This document shows, in pieces, positions 8,510 to 17,852 of a stretch of 57,733 nucleotides of DNA. The notes under the pieces are model-generated. The model ran no database searches and was not told the origin of the DNA. It saw nothing but the letters and a program-made list of their open reading frames with translations. Numbering within the stretch: the first letter of the stretch is position 1; every line of letters starts with the position of its first letter. The stretch is from contig JAFGHA010000147.1 in the NCBI GenBank assembly GCA_016930275.1, positions 1-57,733 of the forward strand, written 5' to 3'. The translations under genes were made by a program, and so were the position numbers. This stretch comes from Chitinispirillaceae bacterium. Lineage in GTDB: Bacteria > Fibrobacterota > Chitinivibrionia > Chitinivibrionales > Chitinispirillaceae.

Positions 8510-9919
8510 ATGAATTGTTTTTCTGATGACAGCCTCTCACCTGAATGCACTGAAACTATTCTTGAAACCGTTGCCGATGGTCTGATGCTTCTTGATACCG
8601 ATGGGAGAATTCGCTACTGCAACCGGGCACTGGAAACCATGACCGGACTTGAACGGACCCTGCTCGTCGGACGGCAATGCTGCTCGATTATGGAGGAAAT
8701 ATGCAGTACACCACCATCATGTGATCTTTTTACTGCAGGTGAGATAGCAAATACCGAGTGTACGCTGGTTCAGTCATCGGGGAAGCGGATACCGGTACTG
8801 AAAAATGCGCGAGTGATTAAAAACAGCAGTGGTGAGGTGCTGGGGGCAGTGGAAACGCTGACGGATATCTCCGTACTCCGTTCGACGGAAAACCGGCTGG
8901 AGCAGCTCCAGCAGTCGTTACCACGGCAGAGTGGTCTCGGGCGGCTGGTGGGGAAAAGTCATGTTATGCAGGAACTTTATTCACTCATCGAGCTTGCGGC
9001 CGGGTCCAATGCGACCATTCTCCTCTATGGAGAAACCGGTACCGGTAAGGAACTGGCAGCCGAAGCTATCCACGAACGGAGTTCGCGCAGCGGAGGTCCG
9101 CTGGTAAAAATAAACTGCAGTGCGCTCCCCGAAGCACTGCTCGAAAGCGAACTTTTCGGTCATGTCCGGGGTGCGTTCACCGGTGCGATCCGGGATAAAC
9201 CGGGACGCTTTGAGACCGCAGACGGCGGAACCCTCTTTCTCGATGAGATCGGTGAGCTTTCGCTGCTGATTCAGGTGAAGATCCTCCGGTTCCTGCAGGA
9301 GCGGGAGTTTGAACGGGTCGGGGAGAACAGTACGCGGAAAGCGGATGTCCGTATCATTGCCGCCACTCACCGGGATCTTCTCCGACTCGTTTCACAGGGA
9401 ATCTTCCGTGAAGACCTTTACTACCGGCTCAAGGTTTTTCCACTGCGTCTGCCGCCGCTTCGCGAACGCAAGGAAGATATCGGACCGTTGGTGGAACATT
9501 TCATCGCACGTTTCAACCGTGAAACTAAAAAGCGGATAACTGGCCTCACCCATGATGCTGCAGTGACGATGATGGATTACTGCTGGCCGGGTAATATCAG
9601 GGAGCTTGAAAATGCGGTCGAACATGCGTTTGTCACCTGTCAGGACGAGCAGATCGATCTGTTTGATCTTCCGATGGAGATCCGGAAGGTGGAGCTGAGA
9701 AAGGGGTTGTGCGCTCTGGGGGAAGAAATTCAGGAGGCAACGGCCTTCGATGGGCGAACAGAGAAACCGGCGGTTATGTATCCGAGAAAAACCAGAATAT
9801 CCGATGATGAATTCAGAAGAGTGCTTGAGGAGTGCGGTTACAACAGGAGCGAGGTGGCGCGACGGCTGGGAGTCGACCGGACCACGGTCTGGCGGAGAAT
9901 GAGGCGTCTCGGAGTGTAA
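8510..9919 (+). CDS. Sigma-54-dependent transcriptional activator with PAS domain
   Basis: The product is 469 residues from the ATG at 8510, which has GGAG upstream. Residues 15-135 form a PAS sensor domain (ILETVADGLMLLDTDGRIRYCNRA). Residues 145-380 are the AAA+ domain, with Walker A GETGTGKE at 174-181, the sigma-54 contact loop GAFTGA at 221-226, LFLDEIGEL and RIIAATHRDL. A Fis-type helix-turn-helix ends the protein (SEVARRLGVDRTTVWRRM). All activator landmarks are intact. PAS ligands vary, and three Cys near CCSIMEEICS could be redox- or metal-sensing, which is inference. Its position ahead of the type VI secretion genes makes it a candidate regulator of them. Confidence 0.93.
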   Translation: MNCFSDDSLSPECTETILETVADGLMLLDTDGRIRYCNRALETMTGLERTLLVGRQCCSIMEEICSTPPSCDLFTAGEIANTECTLVQSSGKRIPVLKNARVIKNSSGEVLGAVETLTDISVLRSTENRLEQLQQSLPRQSGLGRLVGKSHVMQELYSLIELAAGSNATILLYGETGTGKELAAEAIHERSSRSGGPLVKINCSALPEALLESELFGHVRGAFTGAIRDKPGRFETADGGTLFLDEIGELSLLIQVKILRFLQEREFERVGENSTRKADVRIIAATHRDLLRLVSQGIFREDLYYRLKVFPLRLPPLRERKEDIGPLVEHFIARFNRETKKRITGLTHDAAVTMMDYCWPGNIRELENAVEHAFVTCQDEQIDLFDLPMEIRKVELRKGLCALGEEIQEATAFDGRTEKPAVMYPRKTRISDDEFRRVLEECGYNRSEVARRLGVDRTTVWRRMRRLGV

Positions 9920-10084
9920 GGCAACCGGTAATCTGTCTGCGGATGGAGTGAATGTACATCCGACACAGGCTTTTCCCGGAGTCGCTCATGGGGGTAGTAT
10001 CGAATTCCCGAAGACTGCGACCGGTTGCGGAAGTGCAGTAGGGATGATTGTTTACCGCCGGTATGGAATGGTATAGTTGAAGGT

Positions 10085-10981
10085 ATGGAAAAACATCGGA
10101 TCGAAGCAGCTGACGGAACAGCATATTGTCGTTGTGGAAGAAGTTATTGTCTGATTATGCTGCTACTTATTGTGACAACCTGCGCCGCAGCGGCGAAACT
10201 TACTGATTCGTTGCCGATCGAACAGTATTTCATGCAACAGGGGAAACAGTTTTCCCGCGGAAAGGTGGAAAAATTTCTCCGCGGTCAGGATAGTTTTGCC
10301 GACCTTGCGGGAGGTTCACGGGCGTATCGCCTGACATCGGGAGGAATCGCCGCGACCATCTGGAGTATCAATCTTGGAATATCGATTTACCAGTTCACTG
10401 CATTGTATCAGGCGATAGAACGGCAAGAGCCGCTGGTGATGCCGTTGCAGGAGTTTTCCACTCCGCTCATGATCGGGGGAGAAATCGCGACCTTCGTGCA
10501 GCAGCGGCTCAGCTACCGTTCCGATTTTCTGCTCCATAAGGCTGCACTCAAATACAACCGTCAGCTGCAGTTGCGTCGGTATCCGGATTCGTTGTTTTCT
10601 TTGAAAATTGAAAAAGCGAAATTCGGGGTATATCGTCAGGATCGGCTTTTTCTTCCGGACCATGTCGTTTATGCAGTTTTACGGGAAAATGAGCAGTCAC
10701 GGTCACTTTCCAACTGGTCACTGATGTTCCGGGAAACAGCACAACCGGTACAGGCGTTCGGCGCGATGTTTCTCGCTTATGCACTGATCGGTTTTTTAGT
10801 GCCCGAGGGTGTCGATCCTCGTGTCCGGTCAACACAACTTTCGGTCGGACTGAGTCTGACCGGTTTTGGGATAATAAACGGGATCGTATCATGGGCGATC
10901 AGGAAAAATGCGATTGAAAAATATAACGAATCAGTTACTCCTTCGGACGAACAACCTGGAATTATCGAAGAACGCGATTGA
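10085..10981 (+). CDS. Hypothetical membrane protein
   Basis: The 298-residue protein starts at the ATG at 10085, behind GAAGG; an upstream TTG start is less likely. A first hydrophobic segment at residues 22-38 (CLIMLLLIVTTCAAAA) could be a signal anchor. Further hydrophobic stretches lie near residues 90-108 and at 220-270 (MFLAYALIGFLVP and a helix ending in GIINGIVSWAIR). No family was recognised. It lies between the sigma-54 activator and the type VI secretion genes on the same strand, so it may be an accessory part of that system, but this rests on position only. Confidence 0.7.
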   Translation: MEKHRIEAADGTAYCRCGRSYCLIMLLLIVTTCAAAAKLTDSLPIEQYFMQQGKQFSRGKVEKFLRGQDSFADLAGGSRAYRLTSGGIAATIWSINLGISIYQFTALYQAIERQEPLVMPLQEFSTPLMIGGEIATFVQQRLSYRSDFLLHKAALKYNRQLQLRRYPDSLFSLKIEKAKFGVYRQDRLFLPDHVVYAVLRENEQSRSLSNWSLMFRETAQPVQAFGAMFLAYALIGFLVPEGVDPRVRSTQLSVGLSLTGFGIINGIVSWAIRKNAIEKYNESVTPSDEQPGIIEERD

Positions 10982-11322
10982 ACGGAATCCGGGACTGTCA
11001 GCTGATCGGCACCCGATTGAGCAGTATTTATCTGAAATTGGAATATCCAGTCCTCTGTGCGGGGAGGATTCACTCCAAAATTCCTGTTGATGCTTCCTAT
11101 ATATTTCTCCACAAACGGTTTCCAAAAAACCTGAAAGCTGCGACGAATCGGTTTCACCTGGTGAACTTTTGCGGAATGCCGTTGAATTAATTCATTTTTA
11201 CAAGGTCCGGTACTAAAAGAGTATAGTATAGACCGATCCGCTTTAATTATCTTTGATTTAACCACATCTCGACGGGTTTCATGCATAGATCCTGAGTTGC
11301 ATACATTATCAAGGAGTCACCT
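10982..11322 (+). other. Leader region upstream of tssA
   Basis: This 341-base gap should hold the promoter of the type VI secretion block. No good -24/-12 element was found; near-misses have the wrong GG-to-GC spacing. TTTACA at 11197 and TATAGT at 11222 form a possible but over-spaced (19-base) sigma-70 promoter. AAGGAG at 11311-11316 is the tssA ribosome binding site. Confidence 0.4.
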
Positions 11323-12915
11323 ATTTCTGAGCTGCTTTCTATTATAACCACGCCGATTCCCGGGGATAATCCATTTGGCGAGAATATCAATTATGATACC
11401 GATTTTGATATTATAAAAAATGAGATCGCCAAACTCGGTGGTACTGACTATGAACTTCTCGAAAAAACCGCAATTAAAATCCTCAAGGAGAAATCGAAAG
11501 ATATACGGGTACTTTCCTTTCTGAGTTTTTCGTATCTCAAGTCTGAAAACTGGGAATATTTCTCCGACATATGGGATGGCCTCGGTACGCTGGTCGAACA
11601 GGATTACGAAGGACTTTTCCCTGATCGTGACCGTGCGAAACAGATGGCCTTCAAGTGGCTCGCCGAGGATCGGTATACAATTCTTCTTGGCGAAAAAAAA
11701 CCGACTGAGGAAAATTATGAAGGTCTGGCACGGATGCTTGCCGGTCTCACCAAAATAAAGCCGATTCTCGAACAGAAATTTCCCGATGGTTCTCCATTTC
11801 CTTCGGCGCTTTATACCGCGGTACAGCGTTGGGAAAAGTCATGCAAGCCCAAACCGAAAGAGGAACCGCCTCCCCCACCGCCTGCAGCTGCGGCTCCGGC
11901 CACACCTCAGGCATCAGGTGCTTCCGCTGCTTCTGCTGCGGCTCCGGCTGCTTCTGCGCCCGCTCCGGAAGGCAGTGTTGCCGTTGGTGCGGTGGCAACG
12001 CCGAGTCAGGCGCAGCAGGCAATCCGGAAAATTTCCCAGTTTCTTATTGAGAAAGAACCGGAGAAAGCAATGGGATACCGGATAGTGCGTTCCGTCCGGT
12101 GGGATATTTTTGAAAAAGCTCCACCGTCAGAAGGTGGAAAAACACAGCTCGCCGGACCCAACCAGCAGCAACGGACTTACTTTCAGAAACTGCTGAGTGA
12201 CAAGGACTGGAAAACACTCATACCGAAAACCGAAGCGGCATTCCTGAGCGGTGGCAATCACTTGTGGCTTGATCTTCAGCGTTGCGTGGTAACCGCATGC
12301 AATGAACTGGGTGCTGAATATAAAAATGTAAAAGATGCGATTCTGTTTGAAACGGCTATGCTGCTGAAGCGGATTCCTGAACTTCCCGATCTCCTTTTTT
12401 CCGACGGGACCCCGTTTTGTGACGATGCTACCCGGGACTGGATTGCAGGTGAAGTACAGTCAATAGTCGAGTCGTCCGGTGGGGGCGGTTCCGGTGGCGG
12501 CGGGGGTGGAGCTGATCCCCTCGTCGAGGAGCAGCGCGCCGTGAATCAGATGGTCGCGGCAGGGCAGCTTGAACAGGCGCTTACCATGGTGCAGACCAAT
12601 CTTCGTTCGTCATCATCTGAACGGGATAATTTCAGGCGGACAATTATCATCGGTACACTGTTGCTCAAGGCGAAACAGCCGGATATCGCCATGTCGGTAC
12701 TTGAGTCGCTCGATCAGAAAATCACGCAGTACAGTCTTGATACCTGGGACCCGGACCTCGCGGTGGAAGCATGGGCCGCGCTTGCGGCGGCGTATAAAGT
12801 GGCGAAGGTCCAGAAACCGCAGAATGTCGTTACGGCGATCCAGGAAAAACAGAATGCCGTATTGAGTAAAATCGGTCAGATCGATCCGGTAAGAGCATTT
12901 TCATTGAGTAAATAA
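11323..12915 (+). CDS. tssA: Type VI secretion protein TssA (ImpA/VasJ type), ATT start
   Basis: TssA caps or primes assembly of the type VI sheath and tube at the baseplate. The N-terminus SELLSIITTPIPGDNPFGENINYD is the ImpA-N signature. A Pro/Ala-rich linker spans residues 180-225, a Gly-rich linker lies near 390, and the last 130 residues fit the VasJ-type C-terminal domain. No ATG, GTG or TTG exists in frame between the upstream stop (11293) and Met108. The only sensible start is ATT at 11323, six bases after a perfect AAGGAG, and it begins exactly where family members begin. Starting at the first ATG (11644) would remove most of the ImpA-N domain. It is the first gene of tssA-tssB-tssC-hcp. 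Confidence 0.88.
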   Translation: MSELLSIITTPIPGDNPFGENINYDTDFDIIKNEIAKLGGTDYELLEKTAIKILKEKSKDIRVLSFLSFSYLKSENWEYFSDIWDGLGTLVEQDYEGLFPDRDRAKQMAFKWLAEDRYTILLGEKKPTEENYEGLARMLAGLTKIKPILEQKFPDGSPFPSALYTAVQRWEKSCKPKPKEEPPPPPPAAAAPATPQASGASAASAAAPAASAPAPEGSVAVGAVATPSQAQQAIRKISQFLIEKEPEKAMGYRIVRSVRWDIFEKAPPSEGGKTQLAGPNQQQRTYFQKLLSDKDWKTLIPKTEAAFLSGGNHLWLDLQRCVVTACNELGAEYKNVKDAILFETAMLLKRIPELPDLLFSDGTPFCDDATRDWIAGEVQSIVESSGGGGSGGGGGGADPLVEEQRAVNQMVAAGQLEQALTMVQTNLRSSSSERDNFRRTIIIGTLLLKAKQPDIAMSVLESLDQKITQYSLDTWDPDLAVEAWAALAAAYKVAKVQKPQNVVTAIQEKQNAVLSKIGQIDPVRAFSLSK

Positions 12916-12948
12916 CAACACAACAATTATCAGAAAGGCGGTCTTGTT

Positions 12949-13479
12949 ATGGCTGGAAGTTTTCAAAATGAGATACCTGCTGCACGAATTAATCTGAAAC
13001 TCGACGTGGGTAAAGGCGATGCGAAGAAAAAAACCGAGCTCCCCCTCAAGATGCTCGTACTGGGTGATTTTTCAATGAAAAACAAAGGCGACCGCGTCGT
13101 TGAACGGGAAAAAATCAGCATCAACAAGAACAATTTCGAGCAGGTGATGGAAAGTCTCGATCTTAACGTCAAGTATAATGTCGAAAATAAACTGACGGGT
13201 GAGGGCGATATCGGCGTTGATCTCAATATTAAAAATCTCGATTCCTTCAAACCCGAAAATGTCGCCAAGGCTGTTCCCGAACTCAGCAAACTGCTTGGTG
13301 CCCGCAATCTTCTCAAGGATCTCAAATCCAATCTGCTCGATAATCGTGAATTCAGACTGCGTCTCGAAGAAATCCTGAAAAATCCGGATGCTGCCAAGTC
13401 ACTGCAGGAGGAACTGCTGAAAATCGTTCCCAAGGATGCGGCGCCGGAAGAAGATAAGAAAGAGAAAAAAGAGAAGTAG
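12949..13479 (+). CDS. tssB: Type VI secretion sheath small subunit TssB (VipA)
   Basis: The 176-residue protein carries the TssB core: ARINLKLDV near the start, LPLKMLVLGDFS, the EREKISINKNNFEQVM segment and LDSFKPENVAKAVPELSKLL. With TssC it forms the contractile sheath. A Lys/Glu-rich tail (residues 160-176) is longer and more charged than usual. The ATG at 12949 follows AAAGGCGG, 33 bases after tssA, so translation is probably linked. Confidence 0.95.
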   Translation: MAGSFQNEIPAARINLKLDVGKGDAKKKTELPLKMLVLGDFSMKNKGDRVVEREKISINKNNFEQVMESLDLNVKYNVENKLTGEGDIGVDLNIKNLDSFKPENVAKAVPELSKLLGARNLLKDLKSNLLDNREFRLRLEEILKNPDAAKSLQEELLKIVPKDAAPEEDKKEKKEK

Positions 13480-13531
13480 TACTCGTCACCGTACACAATG
13501 AGAATCAACATAAACAATAAGGAGAATGGCT

Positions 13532-15052
13532 ATGGCTGCTGAGAAGGAAAAAACGGCTACCGCTGCTACCGAAGAGGCGCAGGGCCTGGATTATATCTAC
13601 CAGACGATGAATCTTTCCGTTCCTGATCACGAAGTTGACATCGGGGGGTTTAAAAACGCCGAAACACTGGCTGAAAGCAAGGCGAACGAACGTATCGGTG
13701 CGGCACTCGCGTTTTTCGTCGATAGTATCGTCCAGTCGACACAGAGTGTCGAACGGATCGACAAGGTGGTACTTGATAATCAGATCGCCGAAATCGACCG
13801 TAAATTATCGATGCAGCTCGATGAGATCCTTCACCATCCGACGTTCCAGAAAATGGAATCGTCCTGGAAAAGTCTGAAGTTTCTGGTTGATCGCACTGAT
13901 TTCAGGAAAAACATCAAAATTGATATCCTTGACATTTCTAAAGATGATCTTGCCGAGGATTTCGAGGATGCACCTGAAACGATCCAGTCGGGGCTGTACA
14001 AACATGTCTACACCGACGAATACGACACCCCCGGAGGCGAGCCCTACGCGGCGATGATTTCAAATTACGAGTTTACCTCCATGGCGCCCGATGTCGCGCT
14101 GATGCAGGAAGTTTCACGTGTCGCATCGAGCTGCCACTGTCCGTTCATTGGCGGTGTTTCAGCGAAGTTCTTCAATAAAGAAGATATTCATGATCTTCCG
14201 AAGATCGAGGATCTGCACAATTACATGGAACGCAGTGAGTTCCTGCGCTGGAACGCATTCCGCCAGACCGAGGATGCGCGCTATGTGGGTCTCACCCTGC
14301 CGCGTTTCATGCTGCGTCTTCCCTATGGTCCCGATACCCAGCCGGTCAAGGAATTCAACTATACCGAAGGGGTGACCGGTGACGAGCATGACAAGTACCT
14401 GTGGGGGAACGCTTCGTTCTCGTTCGCGACCAATATGGTTCGGTCGTTTATCGATAACGGCTGGTGTGTTCAGATCCGCGGTCCCGAGGCTGGCGGCAAG
14501 GTTGAAGATCTGCCGATTCACCTGTTTGACGTGGGTAAAGGAAAGCAGATGAAAATTCCCACCGAAATTCTTATCCCCGAAACACGGGAGTTCGAATTCG
14601 CGCAGGAGGGATTCATTCCACTTTCGTTTTACAAAAACCGTGACTACGCCTGCTTTTTCTCGGCGAATTCCTCACAGAAACCGACCGAGTACGATGATCC
14701 GGTCGTAACAGCGAACATGCGGATAAATTCACGACTTCCGTATATTTTTCTTATCTCCAGGATCGCTCATTATCTCAAGGTCATTCAGCGCGAGAACATC
14801 GGATCCACAAAGAGCAAGACCGTGCTGCAGGATGAACTCAATTCCTGGATAACCGGCCTTGTAACCGAAATGAACGATCCGGGACCGGAACTGATCGCGA
14901 CCCATCCTCTTAAAGCCGCGGAAGTAACCGTCAATGAGATTCTCGATAACCCCGGTTTCTTCTCGGTCGGACTCTCGGTAATGCCGCATTTCCAGATCGA
15001 AGGAATCGATATCAACCTCTCGCTGGTTTCCCAGATGCCCAAAGGGAAATAA
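13532..15052 (+). CDS. tssC: Type VI secretion sheath large subunit TssC (VipB)
   Basis: The 506-residue product is full-length TssC, with LDEILHHPTFQKMESSWKSLKFLVDR, YGALIS-like AAMISNYEF, the SAKFF and LRWNAFRQTEDARYVGLTLPRFMLRLPYG block, and DELNSWI near the C-terminus. It pairs with TssB in the sheath. Two ATGs are in frame (13526 and 13532); the second lies seven bases from AAGGAG and is the better start, while the first is only one base away. Confidence 0.95.
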   Translation: MAAEKEKTATAATEEAQGLDYIYQTMNLSVPDHEVDIGGFKNAETLAESKANERIGAALAFFVDSIVQSTQSVERIDKVVLDNQIAEIDRKLSMQLDEILHHPTFQKMESSWKSLKFLVDRTDFRKNIKIDILDISKDDLAEDFEDAPETIQSGLYKHVYTDEYDTPGGEPYAAMISNYEFTSMAPDVALMQEVSRVASSCHCPFIGGVSAKFFNKEDIHDLPKIEDLHNYMERSEFLRWNAFRQTEDARYVGLTLPRFMLRLPYGPDTQPVKEFNYTEGVTGDEHDKYLWGNASFSFATNMVRSFIDNGWCVQIRGPEAGGKVEDLPIHLFDVGKGKQMKIPTEILIPETREFEFAQEGFIPLSFYKNRDYACFFSANSSQKPTEYDDPVVTANMRINSRLPYIFLISRIAHYLKVIQRENIGSTKSKTVLQDELNSWITGLVTEMNDPGPELIATHPLKAAEVTVNEILDNPGFFSVGLSVMPHFQIEGIDINLSLVSQMPKGK

Positions 15053-15081
15053 TTTTAAAAAATAAAAATATTTAAAAAAAA

Positions 15082-15113
15082 TCGCGGAATGTGACGGTGG
15101 TCACATTCCGCGA
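15082..15113. other. Long hairpin between tssC and hcp
   Basis: A perfect 14-base stem (left arm 15082-15095, right arm 15100-15113) closes a GGTG loop. It follows an A-rich run and has no U-tract on the plus strand, so it is not a standard terminator for tssC. It may instead be an RNA processing or stability element that sets the hcp level apart from the sheath genes. On the minus strand the A-run would act as a U-tract. Confidence 0.6.
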
Positions 15114-15181
15114 GCTACAAAAAATCTATATTTTCAGTATCATTGAAAACAAACCTCATACTTCACTGAAAGGAGTTATGT

Positions 15182-15667
15182 ATGCCAATACCAGCTTATA
15201 TGTGGCTGAAGGATGACACCGGAGCGGATGTAAAAGGATCAGTCGATGTTGCCGGTCGTGAAGGAAGCGTGGAAGTTCTCGCCTTTGATCACGAAGTGCG
15301 TATCCCCACCGATCCCGATACCGGAAAACTGACCGGTACCCGCAAGCACGAAGCGATCAAACTTGTCAAAGCATACGATGAGTCATCACCGTATCTTTAC
15401 AAGGCGGTCTGCGAAGGTCAGACGTTTACCGAAGTCGAGTTCAAATGGTATCGTATCGATGACACCGGCACGGAGACGGAATATTTCAATCACAAGCTCG
15501 AAGGCGTGAAAGTCTGTTCGGTAAAGCCGATCATGTACAATGTGAAAGATCCGTCGAAAGAGCGGTATGTGCACCTCGAAGAGGTTCAGATGCGTTATCA
15601 GAAAATCACCTGGACCTATGTCGATGGTAACCTTCAGGCTTCCGACGCCTGGAAAGAAGGCAGGTAA
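15182..15667 (+). CDS. hcp: Type VI secretion tube protein Hcp
   Basis: The 161-residue protein has the Hcp fold signatures: MPIPAYMWLKDDTG, GREGSVEVLAFDHEVRIPTDPDTGKLTGTRKHEAIKLVK, and a C-terminal HLEEVQMRYQKITWTYVDG strand pair. Hcp hexamers stack into the inner tube and can carry effectors. The ATG at 15182 lies behind AAAGGAG. A strong terminator follows, so this ends the block. Confidence 0.95.
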   Translation: MPIPAYMWLKDDTGADVKGSVDVAGREGSVEVLAFDHEVRIPTDPDTGKLTGTRKHEAIKLVKAYDESSPYLYKAVCEGQTFTEVEFKWYRIDDTGTETEYFNHKLEGVKVCSVKPIMYNVKDPSKERYVHLEEVQMRYQKITWTYVDGNLQASDAWKEGR

Positions 15668-15707
15668 GTCCGGAATATTGCTGGTAACATTTTTTCCGGA
15701 ATGCAGG

Positions 15708-15743
15708 CGCTCCACCGTATCTACGGTGGAGCGTATTTTTTTT
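15708..15743 (+). terminator. Intrinsic terminator after hcp
   Basis: CGCTCCACCGTA and TACGGTGGAGCG pair closely, followed by TATTTTTTTT. It lies 40 bases past the hcp stop and marks the end of the type VI secretion block. Confidence 0.92.
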
Positions 15744-15817
15744 ACCTCTCCCTGTAGCTCTCTCCTGTACTATTTTCCCGGAGTAGAGGTACATTTTTTC
15801 CCCTGCCTGAAAACGAA

Positions 15818-17056
15818 ATGGAATGTCGCGATATGAGTCTGCAGTCGGATTTGCCATACCGTGCACTGGTTGCCGTTGTACGGTGCACATCGTACGAGCA
15901 GGAGGTCGTTGATGCTGCCGTGAAACGGGGAATCGGGCTGCTGGGGGGAGCCGAACTGTTTGCTGCACCGGGGGAAAAAATCGTTTTCAAGCCGAATGTT
16001 CTGTGGGGGACTGATCCGTCAAAGGGAATTGTTACCCATCCGTCGGTTTTACGAGCGGTAATAGGGTCTTTTTCCGCATCCGGAGCGGAATTGCAGTATG
16101 GTGATTCTTCGGCGGGATTGCCCAACGAGGCAAAGAGTATGCGCAGGTGCGGGTATATGGAGGCATTGAAGGCACTCCCGGTTTCGCATGTCTCTTTTCT
16201 GAAGAAAAAAGTGGTTGAGTGGCCGGAAGGAATCGCCGGCAAAAAGTTGGAACTCGCCGAGGCGGTGGTCGATGCTGACGGGGTCATCAACCTTCCGAAA
16301 CTCAAAACACACGGTCTGGTTCGTATGACCGGTGCGGTGAAAAACTGTTTCGGCTGTATTCCGGGGGCTACCAAAGGGGCCTATCATGCACGCTTTCCCG
16401 ACGTATATGATTTCTCCAACCTGCTGGCTGATATCGCAACGTGCGTACGACCGCGTCTGCATATCATGGATGCAGTTGAAGCAATGGAGGGGAATGGACC
16501 GCAGAGCGGCAGTCCTAAAAAACTGGGAGTACTGCTGTTCTCGACCGATCCGGTGGCACTCGACAGTATCGCCTGCCGGTTGATACATCTCGACACCCGG
16601 TATGTACCGACGATTGTCGCGGCGGAGAGAACCGGTCTGGGAATTGGTAATCCGCAACAGATTGATCTGACGGGTGATCCGATAGAGGAATTTATCGATC
16701 GTTCATTTGATGTTCTACGCGCGGCACCTGTCCGTATCGCATCAGATGGAATACTTAAAAATGTAAAACGTTTTTTTCTCCCACGACCGGTGATAAGGAA
16801 AAATAGGTGCACCCGTTGCGGTAGATGCGTGAGTGTATGCCCGGTTCAACCGCCCGCCCTCAAGCATATCGATACAGTACTTCCGCCGGTGTACGATTAC
16901 AGGATATGCATCCGTTGTTATTGTTGTCAGGAAGTCTGTCCGTCTAAGGCGATAGTCATTCGTGAACCGCTTATGGCCAGGGTTCTTCCTTATATGACCT
17001 ATATTGCTCTGCTGGTTACGCGGCACCGGACCAGAGCCATACGTTCTACCGACTGA
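15818..17056 (+). CDS. DUF362 domain protein with two 4Fe-4S clusters
   Basis: The 412-residue protein has an N-terminal DUF362 domain (residues 15-300: KPNVLWGTDPSKGIVTHPSV, NLPKLKTHGLVRMTGAVKNCFGCIPG). A bacterial ferredoxin domain follows, with CTRCGRCVSVCP from Cys331 and CIRCYCCQEVCP from Cys364, each ending in the fourth ligand and Pro of a [4Fe-4S] site. It is a likely electron carrier or redox partner. The adjacent lipoate-ligase-like gene starts two bases after its stop, and two radical SAM genes follow, which need low-potential electrons. No strong ribosome binding site is seen before the ATG at 15818; the ATG at 15833 is an alternative. Confidence 0.88.
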   Translation: MECRDMSLQSDLPYRALVAVVRCTSYEQEVVDAAVKRGIGLLGGAELFAAPGEKIVFKPNVLWGTDPSKGIVTHPSVLRAVIGSFSASGAELQYGDSSAGLPNEAKSMRRCGYMEALKALPVSHVSFLKKKVVEWPEGIAGKKLELAEAVVDADGVINLPKLKTHGLVRMTGAVKNCFGCIPGATKGAYHARFPDVYDFSNLLADIATCVRPRLHIMDAVEAMEGNGPQSGSPKKLGVLLFSTDPVALDSIACRLIHLDTRYVPTIVAAERTGLGIGNPQQIDLTGDPIEEFIDRSFDVLRAAPVRIASDGILKNVKRFFLPRPVIRKNRCTRCGRCVSVCPVQPPALKHIDTVLPPVYDYRICIRCYCCQEVCPSKAIVIREPLMARVLPYMTYIALLVTRHRTRAIRSTD

Positions 17057-17058
17057 TC

Positions 17059-17724
17059 ATGATCACTACTCCTCAATTACCGGGGCATATACGGAAAAAT
17101 GATGCACTGTTCGTGTACGGTGCCTCGCGGAAGAAACCGTTTGTATACACCTACCTGCAGGATCATGTAGAGGTGGTGGGTGGTCCGTCGTGTAAATCCG
17201 GGGTAGAGATTTTCACCGGTCGGTGCGAAAACGACGGTATCCCCATCCGTGACCGGCGCGGCGGCGGCGGGACTGTTGTATTGGCTCCGGGAATGGTGAT
17301 TACCATCATTGTTGATGATCGTCCTGAAGGCGTTTCGGCCACCGGTATTTTCAATATGATACATAACTGCATGATCGGACTGCTTCAGGGAAGGGGGATC
17401 GGAAATGTCGAGCGTTCCGGTATCAGTGATCTTTCGATTAATGAGCGAAAAATACTTGGAAGCTCCCTTTATATGGGTACGCGGCCTTTTCTTTATTATT
17501 ACCAATCAAGTCTGATGGTCAGTCCCGATCTCAGTCTGATGGATCGTTACCTCAGGTATCCACCGCGGGAACCGCAGTATCGTCGGGGACGCTCCCATCG
17601 CGATTTCTGCACATCACTTGTTGAAATGGAATACGGCGTTACTCCGGAAGAAATAAGGGATCTCTTCGAAGCCGATTTGCCACGGTGTATTTCCGTTGCA
17701 AAGGAGGATAGCTCTTCCGGATAA
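17059..17724 (+). CDS. Lipoate-protein ligase-like protein
   Basis: The 221-residue protein belongs to the biotin/lipoate ligase fold. RDRRGGGGTVV (residues 65-74) matches the ligand-binding RRxGGGxVxH loop, and GISDLSINERKILGSS puts the conserved acyl-adenylate lysine at Lys131. It is much shorter than two-domain LplA. It is tightly coupled to the DUF362 gene (two-base gap) and precedes two B12-binding radical SAM genes, so it probably attaches, transfers or activates a lipoyl-like or biotin-like acyl group made or altered by them. The exact cofactor is inference. Confidence 0.82.
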   Translation: MITTPQLPGHIRKNDALFVYGASRKKPFVYTYLQDHVEVVGGPSCKSGVEIFTGRCENDGIPIRDRRGGGGTVVLAPGMVITIIVDDRPEGVSATGIFNMIHNCMIGLLQGRGIGNVERSGISDLSINERKILGSSLYMGTRPFLYYYQSSLMVSPDLSLMDRYLRYPPREPQYRRGRSHRDFCTSLVEMEYGVTPEEIRDLFEADLPRCISVAKEDSSSG

Positions 17725-17852
17725 TTGACGTAAATGCATCTGCATGGTACTGAATTCAGGCGTCGGGTCATGTACAGCGTTGCAGGAAAGTATATTTTAA
17801 TGTGCCGAAACAGGGCTGATACATGAAAACTGAACGTTGATAATGGACTCGT

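Noticed and set aside
10982..11322. Sigma-54 promoter upstream of tssA.
   Set aside because: Candidates such as CGGCACCCGATTGAGC and TGGTGAACTTTTGCGG have 11 or 9 bases between GG and GC instead of 10.
11644..12915. tssA as a 423-residue protein starting at the first ATG.
   Set aside because: It would remove most of the conserved ImpA-N domain, which is encoded in frame just upstream behind a strong ribosome binding site.
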